The notes: generated from the sequence alone by a model not told the origin. A stretch of DNA of 64,000 bases from Methylobacterium sp. Leaf465 (GCF_001424705.1 NZ_LMRA01000047.1:114448-178447); one strand, 5' to 3'; counted from the first letter of the stretch, positions 16,357 to 24,839 are shown. A program made the numbers and translations.

Positions 16357-18117
16357 ATGCGCGCCATCCCCCTGCTCGCCCTGCTGGCGAGCGTCCTCCC
16401 GGGTCCCGCCGCGGCCCAGATGGTGCTGCCCACGGTCGACGCGGCCAACACCCGCTATTCGGATCTCGACCGGATCACCGCCGCCAATGTCGGCCGGCTC
16501 CGGGTGGCCTGGACCTACTCCACCGGGATCCTGCGCGGCCACGAGGGTGCGCCCCTGGTGGTCGACGGGGTGATGTACGTCCACACCCCCTTCCCCAACA
16601 CCGTCACGGCCCTCGATCTCGACCACGACGGCCGCATCCTCTGGCGCTACGAACCGAAGCAGGACCCGGCCGTGATGGCCCTCCTGTGCTGCGACACGGT
16701 CCACCGGGGCCTCGCCTACGCGGACGGCGCCCTCTTCCTGCAGCAGGCCGACACCACCCTGGTCTCCCTCGACGCGAAGACCGGACGGGTGAACTGGTCG
16801 GTCCGCAACGGCGACCCGGCCCGGGGCGAGACCAACACCGCCGCCGTGCTGCCGGTGAAGGGCAAGGTTTTGGTGGGCCTCTCGGGCGGCGAGTTCGGGG
16901 TCCAGTGCCACGTCACCGCCTACGACGCGAAGACCGGCGGCCGGCTCTGGCGCGCCACCGCCACGGGCACCGACGAACAGATGCGGGTCGACCCCGCGCG
17001 CACGACGTCGCTCGGCAAGCCCATCGGCCGGGATTCCTCCCTGAAGACCTGGGAGGGCGACCAGTGGAAGACCGGCGGCGGCTGCGCCTGGGGCTGGTTC
17101 GCCTACGACGCAGCCCTCGACCTCGTCTATTACGGCACCGGCAATCCCTCGACCTGGAACCCGGCGCAGCGCCCCGGCGACAACCGCTGGGCGGCGTCGA
17201 TCGTGGCCCGCGACCCCGACACCGGCATCGCCCGCTGGCTCTACCAGATGACGCCCCACGACCAGTGGGACTACGACGGCGTCAACGAGATGATCCTGAC
17301 CGATGCGGCGGTCGGCGGCGTCCCCCGCCCGCTCCTCACCCATTTCGACCGCAACGGCTTCGGCTACACCCTGGACCGCGCCACCGGCGAACTCCTGGTG
17401 GCGCAGAAGTTCGACCGCTCCGTGAACTGGGCGACCCATGTGGACCTCGACCGGGCCTCGCCGGGCTACGGGCGCCCGGTGCTCGACCCGCGCCATGCGC
17501 CGGAATCCTCGGGCGAGGACGAGACCACCACGGGCATCTGCCCCGGCGCCATCGGGGCCAAGAACCAGCAGCCGGCGGCCTACTCGCCCCGGACCCGGCT
17601 GTTCTACGTGCCGACCAACCACATCTGCATGGATTACGAGCCGTTCCGGGTCTCCTACACCCCCGGCCTGCCCTATGTCGGCGCCACCGTGAGCCTGCAC
17701 CCGGCACCCGACGATCCCCGCACCGGAACCCTGACCGCCTGGGACGGGGTCGCGGGGGCGATCCGCTGGACGATTCCCGAGCCGTTCTCGGTCTGGTCCG
17801 GCGTGCTCGCCACCGCCGGGGACGTGGTGTTCTACGGGACCCTCGAGGGCTATCTCAAAGCCGTCGACGCGCGGGACGGCCACGAGCTCTACCGCTTCAA
17901 GACGCCCTCGGGCATCGTCGGCAACGTCACCACCTACCTGCACGAGGGCCGGCAATACGTCGCCGTGCTCTCCGGCGTCGGCGGCTGGGCCGGGATCGGC
18001 CTCGCGGCCGGCCTCACCGACCCGAACGACGGCGCCGGCGCGGTCGGCGGCTACGCCGCGCTGGCGCGCTACACCGCGCTCGGCGGCCAGCTCACCGTGT
18101 TCGCCCTGCTCGAATGA
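16357..18117 (+). CDS. PQQ-dependent alcohol dehydrogenase, XoxF-like
   Basis: This 586-residue periplasmic quinoprotein has a signal peptide (MRAIPLLALLASVLPGPAAAQ). It oxidises methanol or another primary alcohol and passes electrons to a cytochrome c. Visible are the adjacent cysteines C111-C112, metal ligands E179 (GGEFG) and N263 (GNPSTWNP), catalytic D305 and the extra D307 in HDQWDYDGVNEM. The second Asp is the established mark of lanthanide-binding XoxF/ExaF enzymes; calcium-type MxaF has Ala there. The closing GGWAGIGLAAGL and LGGQLTVFAL also match XoxF. No xoxG or xoxJ neighbour is present, so it looks like an orphan paralogue. Confidence 0.88.
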   Translation: MRAIPLLALLASVLPGPAAAQMVLPTVDAANTRYSDLDRITAANVGRLRVAWTYSTGILRGHEGAPLVVDGVMYVHTPFPNTVTALDLDHDGRILWRYEPKQDPAVMALLCCDTVHRGLAYADGALFLQQADTTLVSLDAKTGRVNWSVRNGDPARGETNTAAVLPVKGKVLVGLSGGEFGVQCHVTAYDAKTGGRLWRATATGTDEQMRVDPARTTSLGKPIGRDSSLKTWEGDQWKTGGGCAWGWFAYDAALDLVYYGTGNPSTWNPAQRPGDNRWAASIVARDPDTGIARWLYQMTPHDQWDYDGVNEMILTDAAVGGVPRPLLTHFDRNGFGYTLDRATGELLVAQKFDRSVNWATHVDLDRASPGYGRPVLDPRHAPESSGEDETTTGICPGAIGAKNQQPAAYSPRTRLFYVPTNHICMDYEPFRVSYTPGLPYVGATVSLHPAPDDPRTGTLTAWDGVAGAIRWTIPEPFSVWSGVLATAGDVVFYGTLEGYLKAVDARDGHELYRFKTPSGIVGNVTTYLHEGRQYVAVLSGVGGWAGIGLAAGLTDPNDGAGAVGGYAALARYTALGGQLTVFALLE

Positions 18118-18178
18118 TCCTCTGCTGTGGCGCGTGATCGCATGGGCGGAGCGTCGCGCCGGAAGCCCGCTCGCAGCC

Positions 18179-18218
18179 CCCTGATCCCGGGGCCGCGCAG
18201 CGGAACCGGGGATCAGGG
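18179..18218. terminator. bidirectional terminator hairpin
   Basis: CCCTGATCCC (18179-18188) pairs with GGGATCAGGG (18209-18218), with further G/C pairing inside the loop. It lies between the convergent xoxF-like gene and the minus-strand gene ending at 18286. Confidence 0.7.
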
Positions 18219-18285
18219 AGGGCCGGATGTCAACGCCGCCGTCTCGGGACGGAACGCTTCCGGCGCGCCGGACCGGCGGCGCGGG

Positions 18286-18861
18286 TCAGCCCAGCTCGTC
18301 ATCCTCCTCGGACGGGGCGTAGACCGCCTCGCCGAGGCGCTTCAGCGGGCCGCCCGGTCCCGAGCGCTTCCACAGGCGGGTATTGAGGGCCGCCACGGGA
18401 TCGTGGCCGGGAAGCGCGAAGCCGAGGGCGGTGAGGCCCTGCCAGATCTCGCCGGCATGGAGGGGCCGGCCGGCCTCGTGCAGCAGGTTCACGGCCGCAG
18501 CGACGAGCGCGCGCCCGTGCCGGCGCGCCGCCACGAGATCCTCGCCGGCGCGCGCGGGCTCGGCCTGTCCGGGACCCGAGATCTGCCCTGGCACGACGCC
18601 GTGTCCTGAGACGAAATCCCGTCCTGGCACGAAGACCGGCTCCGGAAGCGAGGCCGGCTCCGCCGCGGGCGGGCGGGCGGGCGCGTCCCAGGCGCCGGGC
18701 GGGGGAGTCTCCGCCTCGGCGGCCGGCGCCGGGCCGATCGGCCGCAGGCGGCGGCCGAGCTCGAGGTAGAGCTGGTGGTCGGCGATGGCCCGGTCGAGCT
18801 CGTCGCGGCGACGCCGCAAATCCCGCAGGGCCGCTTCCGCCTCGGCTTCGGACAGGAACAT
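18286..18861 (-). CDS. hypothetical protein with coiled coil and HARE-HTH-like end
   Basis: This 191-residue protein begins with a charged helix (FLSEAEAEAALRDLRRRRDELDRAIADHQLYLELGRRL), which probably forms a coiled coil. A Pro-rich linker of about 80 residues follows. It ends in a winged-helix-like block (LLHEAGRPLHAGEIWQGLTALGF, then NTRLWKRSG and LGEAVYAP). That last block resembles the HARE-HTH pattern of DNA-associated proteins; this is my pattern match, not a database result. The ATG at 18861 has an AAGGGG site five bases upstream. It lies 126 bases downstream of the RepA-like gene on the same strand and may belong to that replication island. Confidence 0.6.
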   Translation of the reverse strand: MFLSEAEAEAALRDLRRRRDELDRAIADHQLYLELGRRLRPIGPAPAAEAETPPPGAWDAPARPPAAEPASLPEPVFVPGRDFVSGHGVVPGQISGPGQAEPARAGEDLVAARRHGRALVAAAVNLLHEAGRPLHAGEIWQGLTALGFALPGHDPVAALNTRLWKRSGPGGPLKRLGEAVYAPSEEDDELG

Positions 18862-18935
18862 CGAATCCCCTTGGAATATTCCGCGGGCAGCGAAGCGACC
18901 CAGAATTCCAACCATTATTCCCTATTTGCGGATGG

Positions 18936-18952
18936 GGAACAACCCGTGTTCC
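18936..18952. promoter_or_regulatory. inverted repeat upstream of the HARE-HTH-like gene
   Basis: GGAACA (18936-18941) and TGTTCC (18947-18952) form a perfect inverted repeat in a locally AT-rich gap. The gap also holds repeated GGAATA-type words and GGAATATTCC at 18873-18882. It may be an operator for the minus-strand gene starting at 18861. No regulator is assigned. Confidence 0.35.
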
Positions 18953-18987
18953 TTCCTTTATTCCATTCCGTTAAGGGAACATGTGGC

Positions 18988-20094
18988 TCAGCCCGACGCG
19001 GCGGCCTTGCGCGGCAGCTTGGCCCCGCGCGGCGGGATCAGCAGGGCGCTCGGGTCGGCGGGCTGGAGCAGCATGCCGCCGTCGTCGAGGCGGATCGGCA
19101 GTTTCGGAAAGACCTCCTGCAGGTGGGCGAGATCCGCCTTGAAGGCCTGGCGGAAGCTGCGGATGCTGGCGTTGTCGGCGCCGAACTGCTTGTGCAGGTT
19201 GTCCCAGGTAAGGCGCAGGGGCCGTTGTAGGGCGCGCAGGCGGTATCCGACCCAGAACAGCAGGTCGAGCTTGCGCGCCGAGCCCGAGAAGGCCCGGGCC
19301 GCCCGGATGTCCACCGGCAGGGCGTGCTGGATCAGGTTGTCGTAGAAATCCTGGTGGAACTGGACGCTCTTCTGCCAGACCACCCCGTCGGCCCCCTGGG
19401 GCAGCCACAGGTCGAGCTGGCGGAAGGGCGGCACGTTGAGGGTGCTGGCGCTGCCCGCCCCGTCCCAGAGACCGATCTGCAGGGTGCAGGCGGCGAGCCG
19501 CGCGAGCTGCTCCTTGAACTGCCGGATGGTGCCGCGCTCGCCGCCGGTGACGGCGAATCCCATCTCCTTCATGAAGCCCGACAGGCTGTCGGCCACCGCG
19601 ATCGTCGGGCTGCGCTGGCGCACCGCCTCGGTGCAGAGGTGCAGCAGCACGAGGCGGGCCTTGGGACCGTAGGGCAGGCCCTGGAACTCCATCTCGCCGG
19701 TGGCGGGGTTCTTCAGCCGTCCGGCCAGCAGGCTGAGGGAATTCCGCCCGTATTCGCGGAAGAATTCGCGCGCGTCGCCGGGGTCGCGATAGGGCAGGCC
19801 GCAGAGGGCCAGCACCGAGTGGATGTGCTGCAGGTTCTCCGGGCCCGTGGGCTCGGTCTCGATGACTTCGCGGATGGCGTCCCGGCGTCGCTGGTCGCGG
19901 CCCATGGCCTGGCGCCGGCCGGCCACGGCGCCGCGGGCGGCGGCCTCCGCGTCCCGGGCCCGCTGCCGATGCAGGATGGTCTCCGCGATGGTGGCGAATA
20001 GGAAGCTGCCCCGGGCCGCCTCCACCTCGGCGAGGAGGTCGGCGTCGCGGATGCCCGCCAATGTGTCCTCGATCCCCACGCGCCCCCGCCCCAT
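18988..20094 (-). CDS. plasmid-type RepA-like replication initiator
   Basis: This 368-residue protein reads like plasmid RepA proteins of alphaproteobacteria: ILHRQRARDAEAAARGAVAGRRQAMGRDQRRRDAIRE near the start, then LAGRLKNPATGEMEFQGLPYGPKARLVLLHLCTEAV and LWLPQGADGVVW. The late block holds SARKLDLLFWVGYRLRALQRPLRLTWDNLHKQFG. Family members bind iterons and start replication. Starts at 20094 (ATG), 20079 (GTG) and 20148 (ATG) are all possible; 20094 has a GGGAG site. The frame stays open through the iterons to 20490, but that part is low-complexity and unlikely to be translated. Iterons directly upstream support the assignment. Whether it still replicates anything is unknown. Confidence 0.78.
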   Translation of the reverse strand: MGRGRVGIEDTLAGIRDADLLAEVEAARGSFLFATIAETILHRQRARDAEAAARGAVAGRRQAMGRDQRRRDAIREVIETEPTGPENLQHIHSVLALCGLPYRDPGDAREFFREYGRNSLSLLAGRLKNPATGEMEFQGLPYGPKARLVLLHLCTEAVRQRSPTIAVADSLSGFMKEMGFAVTGGERGTIRQFKEQLARLAACTLQIGLWDGAGSASTLNVPPFRQLDLWLPQGADGVVWQKSVQFHQDFYDNLIQHALPVDIRAARAFSGSARKLDLLFWVGYRLRALQRPLRLTWDNLHKQFGADNASIRSFRQAFKADLAHLQEVFPKLPIRLDDGGMLLQPADPSALLIPPRGAKLPRKAAASG

Positions 20095-20301
20095 GCTCCC
20101 GGCGGCGCCCCTCGGGCAGCCCGAGAAGACCCGCCCGGGGATCGACATCCCCGGACCCCGCCGCGGGGCGACCATGCCCGATTCCCCGCCGCGGAGTCTC
20201 GCCGGCCCAGGCCGAAGACCGGCGTCATCCCGGCTATCCACCGGCCGGGACGGGGAAAACCGACGCCGGTGGACGGGCCGGATCCGGCCGGCGCGCGCCG
20301 A

Positions 20302-20482
20302 CGCAGAGTTCGATACGGGGCCGGATTCGGCACAATCCCCAGAGTTCACCGCTGCGACCGCCGATCCACGCCGAACCCAATACGCAGGCACGCAGAATCC
20401 CATGCGCCGGCCGGGTTCGGACACGCAGAGTTCGATGCTGACCCGCGCAGAGTTCGATACGGACTTGCGCAGAGTTCGATGC
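20302..20482. repeat. iteron-like direct repeats upstream of repA-like gene
   Basis: Four direct copies of CGCAGAGTTCGATRC lie at 20302-20316, 20424-20438, 20446-20460 and 20468-20482. The last three are spaced exactly 22 bp start to start, two helical turns. Degenerate copies are visible at about 20338 (core AGAGTTC kept) and 20391 (12 of 15 matches). Position upstream of the RepA-like gene and helical phasing fit a replication-initiator or autoregulation site. Confidence 0.75.
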
Positions 20483-20536
20483 GCGAACACCCGCCAAACC
20501 CCTGCAGCGGAACGGCTTTCGACGCCCCCATATAAC

Positions 20537-20558
20537 TCTCAGAAATGACTCTCTGAGA
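20537..20558. repeat. AT-rich inverted repeat beside the iterons
   Basis: TCTCAGA (20537-20543) and TCTGAGA (20552-20558) are inverted around an 8-base centre, inside the only AT-rich stretch of this gap (about 20530-20580). The place is suitable for DNA opening of an iteron origin or for the repA-like promoter. Which of these it is cannot be decided by eye. Confidence 0.4.
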
Positions 20559-20747
20559 ATCCCTTACTGATACCTTTCCTAAGGGCGCGGGAACCGTTCG
20601 GAAGAACGAACACCCCACCGACCAAGGCTTTTTCATGGGAATTTTCCAGAGGAAGCCACCGCTTCTCCCGCCTCCATCCCCAGCCTCACGGGTTGGCCCG
20701 CGATCCGCTAAGGGAAGCGGATCGAGGCATGACGCGGAGGCGATGGA

Positions 20748-21557
20748 GTGAGGATCGAGGATCTGCTGGCGCTGATGGCGCAGCTGCGCGACCCGGAGAC
20801 CGGCTGCGCCTGGGACGTGGCGCAGGATTTCTCCAGCATCGCCCCCTACACGGTGGAGGAAGCCTACGAGGTCGCCGACGCCATCGCGCGCGGCGACACC
20901 GACGACCTGCGCGACGAGCTCGGCGACCTGCTGCTCCAGGTGGTGTTCCACGCGCGCATCGCCGAGGAGGCCGGGCTGTTCGCGTTCCCGGACGTGGTCC
21001 GGGCGGTGATGGAGAAGATGGTCCGGCGCCACCCACATGTGTTCGCGCCGGACGGAACCCTGCTGCCGACGGGCTCGCCCCGGCGCGATCCCGCGGCGGT
21101 GGCGCGGCAATGGGAGGCGATCAAGGCGGAGGAACGCCGGGCCAAGCCGCCGCGGGAGACCGGCCCGCTCGCCGGCATTCCGCTGCCCCTCCCCGCCCTG
21201 ACCCGCGCCCACAAGCTCTCCGCCAAGGCCGCGACCTACGGCTTCGACTGGACCGATCCAGCCCAGGTGGTGCTGAAGGTGCGCGAGGAGATCGACGAGG
21301 TCGCGGACGCCATGGCCCACGGCACCCGGGCGGCGGTGGCGGAGGAACTCGGCGACCTCCTGTTCTCGGTGGCCAACCTCGCCCGCCACCTTGGGATCGA
21401 TCCGGAATATTCCTTACGAGAAGGGAATATGAAGTTCGAGCGCCGCTTCACCGCCATGGCTGCGACCCTCGTCGCGGAGGGGTGCGACCTGGCCGACAGC
21501 GATCTCGACGCGATGGAGGCGGCCTGGGCGGCGGTCAAGGTCGCGGAGAAGGGCTGA
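20748..21557 (+). CDS. mazG: nucleoside triphosphate pyrophosphohydrolase MazG
   Basis: This 269-residue protein has two MazG domains. The first carries VEEAYEVADAIARGDTDDLRDELGDLL (the EExxE...ExxD magnesium site) after the family start RDPETGCAWDVAQDF. The second carries REEIDEVADAMAHG...EELGDLLFSVANLAR. MazG hydrolyses non-canonical or excess NTPs to NMP plus pyrophosphate. The start is GTG at 20748, chosen for its GGAGG site eight bases upstream and the conserved N-terminus. An AT-rich patch at 21400-21430 (PEYSLREGNMKFERR) departs from local codon use but keeps the frame. Confidence 0.92.
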   Translation: MRIEDLLALMAQLRDPETGCAWDVAQDFSSIAPYTVEEAYEVADAIARGDTDDLRDELGDLLLQVVFHARIAEEAGLFAFPDVVRAVMEKMVRRHPHVFAPDGTLLPTGSPRRDPAAVARQWEAIKAEERRAKPPRETGPLAGIPLPLPALTRAHKLSAKAATYGFDWTDPAQVVLKVREEIDEVADAMAHGTRAAVAEELGDLLFSVANLARHLGIDPEYSLREGNMKFERRFTAMAATLVAEGCDLADSDLDAMEAAWAAVKVAEKG

Positions 21558-21592
21558 CGCCGTGGGCTCCGCCGAAGGGCGGGCCCTGGGGC

Positions 21593-21994
21593 TCAGGCCG
21601 GGCGCCGGCCGAACGGCCAGTCGACGACCCCGCCGGCATAGAGGGCCCACCAGACGAAGACCGGCTGAAACGCCAGCCGGGGGCCGTGGTACCACCAGCT
21701 GTCGGGCAGGCCCGGCACGACGATGCCCTCCAGGGCGTGCTTGAGGTTGGCCGGGAAGACGCAGACCGCGTAGAAGGCGAGCCCGATCCCGGCCCAGCGC
21801 CGGGTCGGGCCCCAGGCGAGGCCGAGCACCCCGGCGAGCTCGCACAGGCCGGTGACGATCACGGTGAGGCGGGGCTCCGGCACCCAGTCCGGCATGATCG
21901 GCAGGAAGGCGTCGGGGGCGGCGAGGTGCACGATCCCGATGAAGCCGTAGGCCGCCATCAGGGGCAGGCGCCACCAGAAGCGCGGCGTCCTCAT
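21593..21994 (-). CDS. DoxX-like four-helix membrane protein
   Basis: This 133-residue protein has four hydrophobic segments. The pattern AAYGFIGIVHLAAPDAFLPIMPDWVPEPRLTVIVTGLCELAGVLGL, then NLKHALEG, resembles DoxX-type proteins (GxxHF..P..F..I.P, then tGxxElxgalgLl). It is 13 bases downstream of pabC on the same strand, so it is probably the last gene of the pab operon by position only. Its function is unknown; DoxX relatives have been linked to thiosulfate metabolism and redox stress in other organisms. Confidence 0.75.
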   Translation of the reverse strand: MRTPRFWWRLPLMAAYGFIGIVHLAAPDAFLPIMPDWVPEPRLTVIVTGLCELAGVLGLAWGPTRRWAGIGLAFYAVCVFPANLKHALEGIVVPGLPDSWWYHGPRLAFQPVFVWWALYAGGVVDWPFGRRPA

Positions 21995-22007
21995 GGATCG
22001 GGCGCCC

Positions 22008-22841
22008 TCATGGCGCGAAGGCGTCGCGCAGGTCGGCGATGAGCGCCGCCACCACGGGGTGGTCGGCGCTCGCGAAGGCGGTCTCGCCGATCGCCGTCAC
22101 GGGGGCGAGGCCCCGCAGGGAATTGGTCACGAACACCGCGTCGGCGCGCAGGAGTTCGTCGAGGCCGACGCTGCGTTCGGCGACGGGCAGGCCGAGGCGC
22201 GAAGCGCATCCCGACAGAATCTCGCCGCGCAGGATGCCCGGCAGGACGCCGTCCGACAGGGGCGGGGTGACGAGGGTGGCGTCGACCACCGCGAACAGGT
22301 TGGCCGTGCCGGCGCAGGCGACGTGCCCGCGCGTGTTGCGGAACAGGGCCTCGTCGAAGCCGGCGGCCCGGGCCGCGCCGGCGGCCAGCACCGCGTCGAG
22401 GTAACCCAGCGTCTTCAGGCTCGCGGCTGGCGAGGTCTCGTTGCGGCGGATCTCCGTGGGGTGGAGGGTCAGGGGCGCGAAGGCCAGGGCGTCGCCTACC
22501 GGGGCGGCGCTCGCCCACAGCACCGGCCGGGGCGCGGCCGGGGGGCCGAGCCCGCGCGGGCCGGAGCCCCGGGTCACGGTGGTGCGGATCGCCGCCAGGG
22601 GATGCACCCGGCCCGCCGCTTCGGCGAGCTCCCGCATCGCCTCGGCGATGCGCTCCGGCGCCACGGGAAAGCCCAGCGTCGCGGTGGCGGCCGCCAGGCG
22701 GTCCACGTGCGCGGCCTCGAACAGGATGCGGCCATGGCGGGCGAGGGCCGTGTCGAACACCCCGTCCCCGAGGGTCAGGCCCCGGTCGCCGAGGTCGAAG
22801 GGCACCGGCCCCTCGGTGAGGCCGCCGTCAAACCACAGCAT
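22008..22841 (-). CDS. pabC: aminodeoxychorismate lyase / class IV aminotransferase
   Basis: This 277-residue fold-type IV PLP enzyme starts MLWFDGGLTEGPVPFDLGDRGLTLGDGVFDTALARHGR, the family opening. The PLP lysine is in SLKTLGYLDAVLA, and the phosphate-binding loop is in VTNSLRGLAPVTAIG. In the folate pathway PabC removes pyruvate from 4-amino-4-deoxychorismate to give p-aminobenzoate. The assignment rests mainly on its place directly after pabB and pabA: its start overlaps pabA by 14 bases. D-amino-acid or branched-chain aminotransferase activity cannot be excluded by sequence alone. Confidence 0.85.
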   Translation of the reverse strand: MLWFDGGLTEGPVPFDLGDRGLTLGDGVFDTALARHGRILFEAAHVDRLAAATATLGFPVAPERIAEAMRELAEAAGRVHPLAAIRTTVTRGSGPRGLGPPAAPRPVLWASAAPVGDALAFAPLTLHPTEIRRNETSPAASLKTLGYLDAVLAAGAARAAGFDEALFRNTRGHVACAGTANLFAVVDATLVTPPLSDGVLPGILRGEILSGCASRLGLPVAERSVGLDELLRADAVFVTNSLRGLAPVTAIGETAFASADHPVVAALIADLRDAFAP

Positions 22842-23448
22842 CGGTCTGGGCCGGCAGGGCGTGGTCGGCGCGCCAGTCGCGGGCCAGTCGCAGGAAATTG
22901 GCGAAGATGGCGTGCCCGTTCTCGGTGAGCACCGATTCCGGGTGGAACTGCACGCCCCAGGTCGGGTGGGTCCGGTGCGACAGGGCCATCACCTCCCCTT
23001 CCGTCGAGACCGCGTCGATGCTGAGCCGGTCGGCCATGCCGGCCTCCGGCGCCACGATCAGCGAGTGGTAGCGCCCGACCTGCATCGGGTCGGGCAGGCC
23101 GGCGAAGAGCCCGGCCCCGTCGTGCCGGATCGGCGTCGCCTGCCCGTGCAGGGGGCGCCCGGCGCGCGCCACCCGGCCGCCGAAGGCCGCCCCGATGGCC
23201 TGGTGGCCGAGGCAGACGCCGAGCAGCGGCACCGCCCCGGAGAGCGCCCGGATGGCGGGCAGCGAGATGCCGGCCTCCGCCGGGGTGCAGGGGCCGGGCG
23301 AGATCACGATCGCTTCGGGCGCCAGGGCGCGGATGCCGGCGACGTCGAGGGCGTCGTTGCGCACCACCCGGACGGTCTCGCCCAGTTCCTCGAAGTAGCG
23401 CACCACGTTGAAGACGAAGCTGTCGTAGTTGTCGATGACGAGGATCAC
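22828..23448 (-). CDS. pabA: aminodeoxychorismate/anthranilate synthase glutamine amidotransferase
   Basis: This 206-residue class I glutamine amidotransferase starts MILVIDNYDSFVFNVVRYFEELG and has the oxyanion-hole loop ISPGPCTPAEAG. The nucleophile cysteine is in LLGVCLGHQAIGAAFGG (about residue 78), and the His-Glu pair is in GVQFHPESVLTENG. It supplies ammonia to PabB, or in some species to TrpE. Four bases of overlap with pabB (23445-23448) and the pabC neighbour make the folate role most likely. Confidence 0.9.
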   Translation of the reverse strand: MILVIDNYDSFVFNVVRYFEELGETVRVVRNDALDVAGIRALAPEAIVISPGPCTPAEAGISLPAIRALSGAVPLLGVCLGHQAIGAAFGGRVARAGRPLHGQATPIRHDGAGLFAGLPDPMQVGRYHSLIVAPEAGMADRLSIDAVSTEGEVMALSHRTHPTWGVQFHPESVLTENGHAIFANFLRLARDWRADHALPAQTDAVV

Positions 23449-24839
23449 GGCGCCCTCCCCGCCTCAGGTTCGAAGGCCTGGAACACCCGCGCGGCCTTGG
23501 TCAGGGTCTCCTCGTATTCAGGGCCCGGCTCGGACAGCAGGGTGATGCCGCCGCCGGCCTGGAGCACGGCCGTGCGGTCGTTCATGAACACCGTCCGGAT
23601 GGCGATGGCGGTGTCGAGGTCGCCGGTGAAGCCGAGGGCGCCGATGGCGCCGCAATAGAGTTCGCGCGCGTCGCTCTCGATCTCCGTGATGATGTCCATG
23701 GCGCGCAGCTTCGGTGCGCCGGTGATCGAGCCGCCCGGGAAGGTGGCGGCGATCAGGTCGAGGGCGTCCATGTCGGCTTTCAGGGTTCCGGTGACCACCG
23801 ACACGAGATGGTGGACCGAGGCGTAGGATTCGAGGCCGCACAGCACCGGCACCCGCACGCTGTGGGGCTCGCAGATGCGCGAGAGGTCGTTGCGCAGGAG
23901 GTCGACGATCATGATGTTCTCGGCCCGCTCCTTGGCGTTGGCCTGCAGCGCCTCGCCCAGGCGCGCGTCGGCGGCCGCATCGGCCACGCGCCGCACCGTG
24001 CCCTTGATCGGCCGGGTCTCGATCGCCCGCCCGCTGAGCTTGAGGAAGCGCTCGGGGCTGCTGGAGGCGACCCGCAGGTCCTCGAAGTCGAGATAGGCGC
24101 CGAAGGTCGCCGGGTTGGTGGCGCGCAGGCGCCGATAGAGGGCGAACGGATCGAAGCCTTCCGGCAGGTCGGCTTCGAAGCGCTGGGCGATGTTGGCCTG
24201 GTAGATGTCGCCGGCGCGGATGTAGTCGCGCACCCGCTCCACGGCCGCCTCGTAGCCGGCGCGGGTGAAGTTCGAGCGCCAGGCCAGCGGCCCCTGCGCC
24301 GCCGGCTCGGGGCTCGGATGCGCGCCTTCCAGCAGGCGGGTGAACTGCGTCAGCCGGGCCCGGGCGCGGGCCTCGCGCGCGGCGGGGTCGGTCTCGGGAA
24401 AGCCCGTGGCGAGAAGGCGGCAGCGCCCGGTCGCGTGGTCGAGGCTCAGCACCGTGTCGTAGAGGTTGAAGGCGATGTCGTCGCAGAGGCCCGCCCGCCG
24501 GGCCGGGGGCGCCACCCGCTCCAGGGCGGCGCCGAAATCGTAGGCGACGTAGCCGATCGCGCCGCCCGCGAAGGCCGGGCCATCGGGGTCCCGCGCCGTG
24601 CGGTAGGGGGCGAGGCAGGCGCGCAGCGCCTCCAGGCCGGAGCCCGGGACGGGACGCCCATCCAGGGTGGCCTGGCCATTGCGAAACCGGAAGCGCCCGA
24701 ACGGGTCCGCCGCCAGGGTCGAGGTCCGCCCCAGGGTGTCGTGGTGCATGGCGCTGTCGAGGAAGGCGAGCCCCGGCAGGGCGGCCAGGGCCTCGGCCGC
24801 CGCGACGGGCTCGACGAACGGGATGTCAGCAATCCACAT
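23445..24839 (-). CDS. pabB: aminodeoxychorismate synthase component I
   Basis: This 464-residue chorismate-utilising enzyme has a variable N-terminal half and the catalytic block SSSPERFLKLSGRAIETRPIKGTVRR near residue 280. It continues ENIMIVDLLRNDLSRIC, VHHLVSVVTGTL and PGGSITGAPKLRAMDIITEIE, then YCGAIGALGF. These motifs define the PabB/TrpE family, and PIKGT with its active-site lysine is typical of PabB. The start MWIADIPFVEP at 24839 is chosen over an upstream extension lacking homology. It is the first gene of the pabBAC operon and makes aminodeoxychorismate from chorismate. Confidence 0.9.
   Translation of the reverse strand: MWIADIPFVEPVAAAEALAALPGLAFLDSAMHHDTLGRTSTLAADPFGRFRFRNGQATLDGRPVPGSGLEALRACLAPYRTARDPDGPAFAGGAIGYVAYDFGAALERVAPPARRAGLCDDIAFNLYDTVLSLDHATGRCRLLATGFPETDPAAREARARARLTQFTRLLEGAHPSPEPAAQGPLAWRSNFTRAGYEAAVERVRDYIRAGDIYQANIAQRFEADLPEGFDPFALYRRLRATNPATFGAYLDFEDLRVASSSPERFLKLSGRAIETRPIKGTVRRVADAAADARLGEALQANAKERAENIMIVDLLRNDLSRICEPHSVRVPVLCGLESYASVHHLVSVVTGTLKADMDALDLIAATFPGGSITGAPKLRAMDIITEIESDARELYCGAIGALGFTGDLDTAIAIRTVFMNDRTAVLQAGGGITLLSEPGPEYEETLTKAARVFQAFEPEAGRAP

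Noticed and set aside
20095..20490. N-terminal extension of the RepA-like frame through the iterons
   Set aside because: The extension is low-complexity, Arg/Gly/Ser-rich, encoded by the repeats themselves, and has no homologous motif. A start near 20094 gives the normal family length.
21404..21413. GGAATATTCC palindrome within mazG, identical to the one at 18873
   Set aside because: It lies in the coding sequence of a conserved helix with an intact frame; a shared 10-bp palindrome alone is too weak to call a regulatory site.
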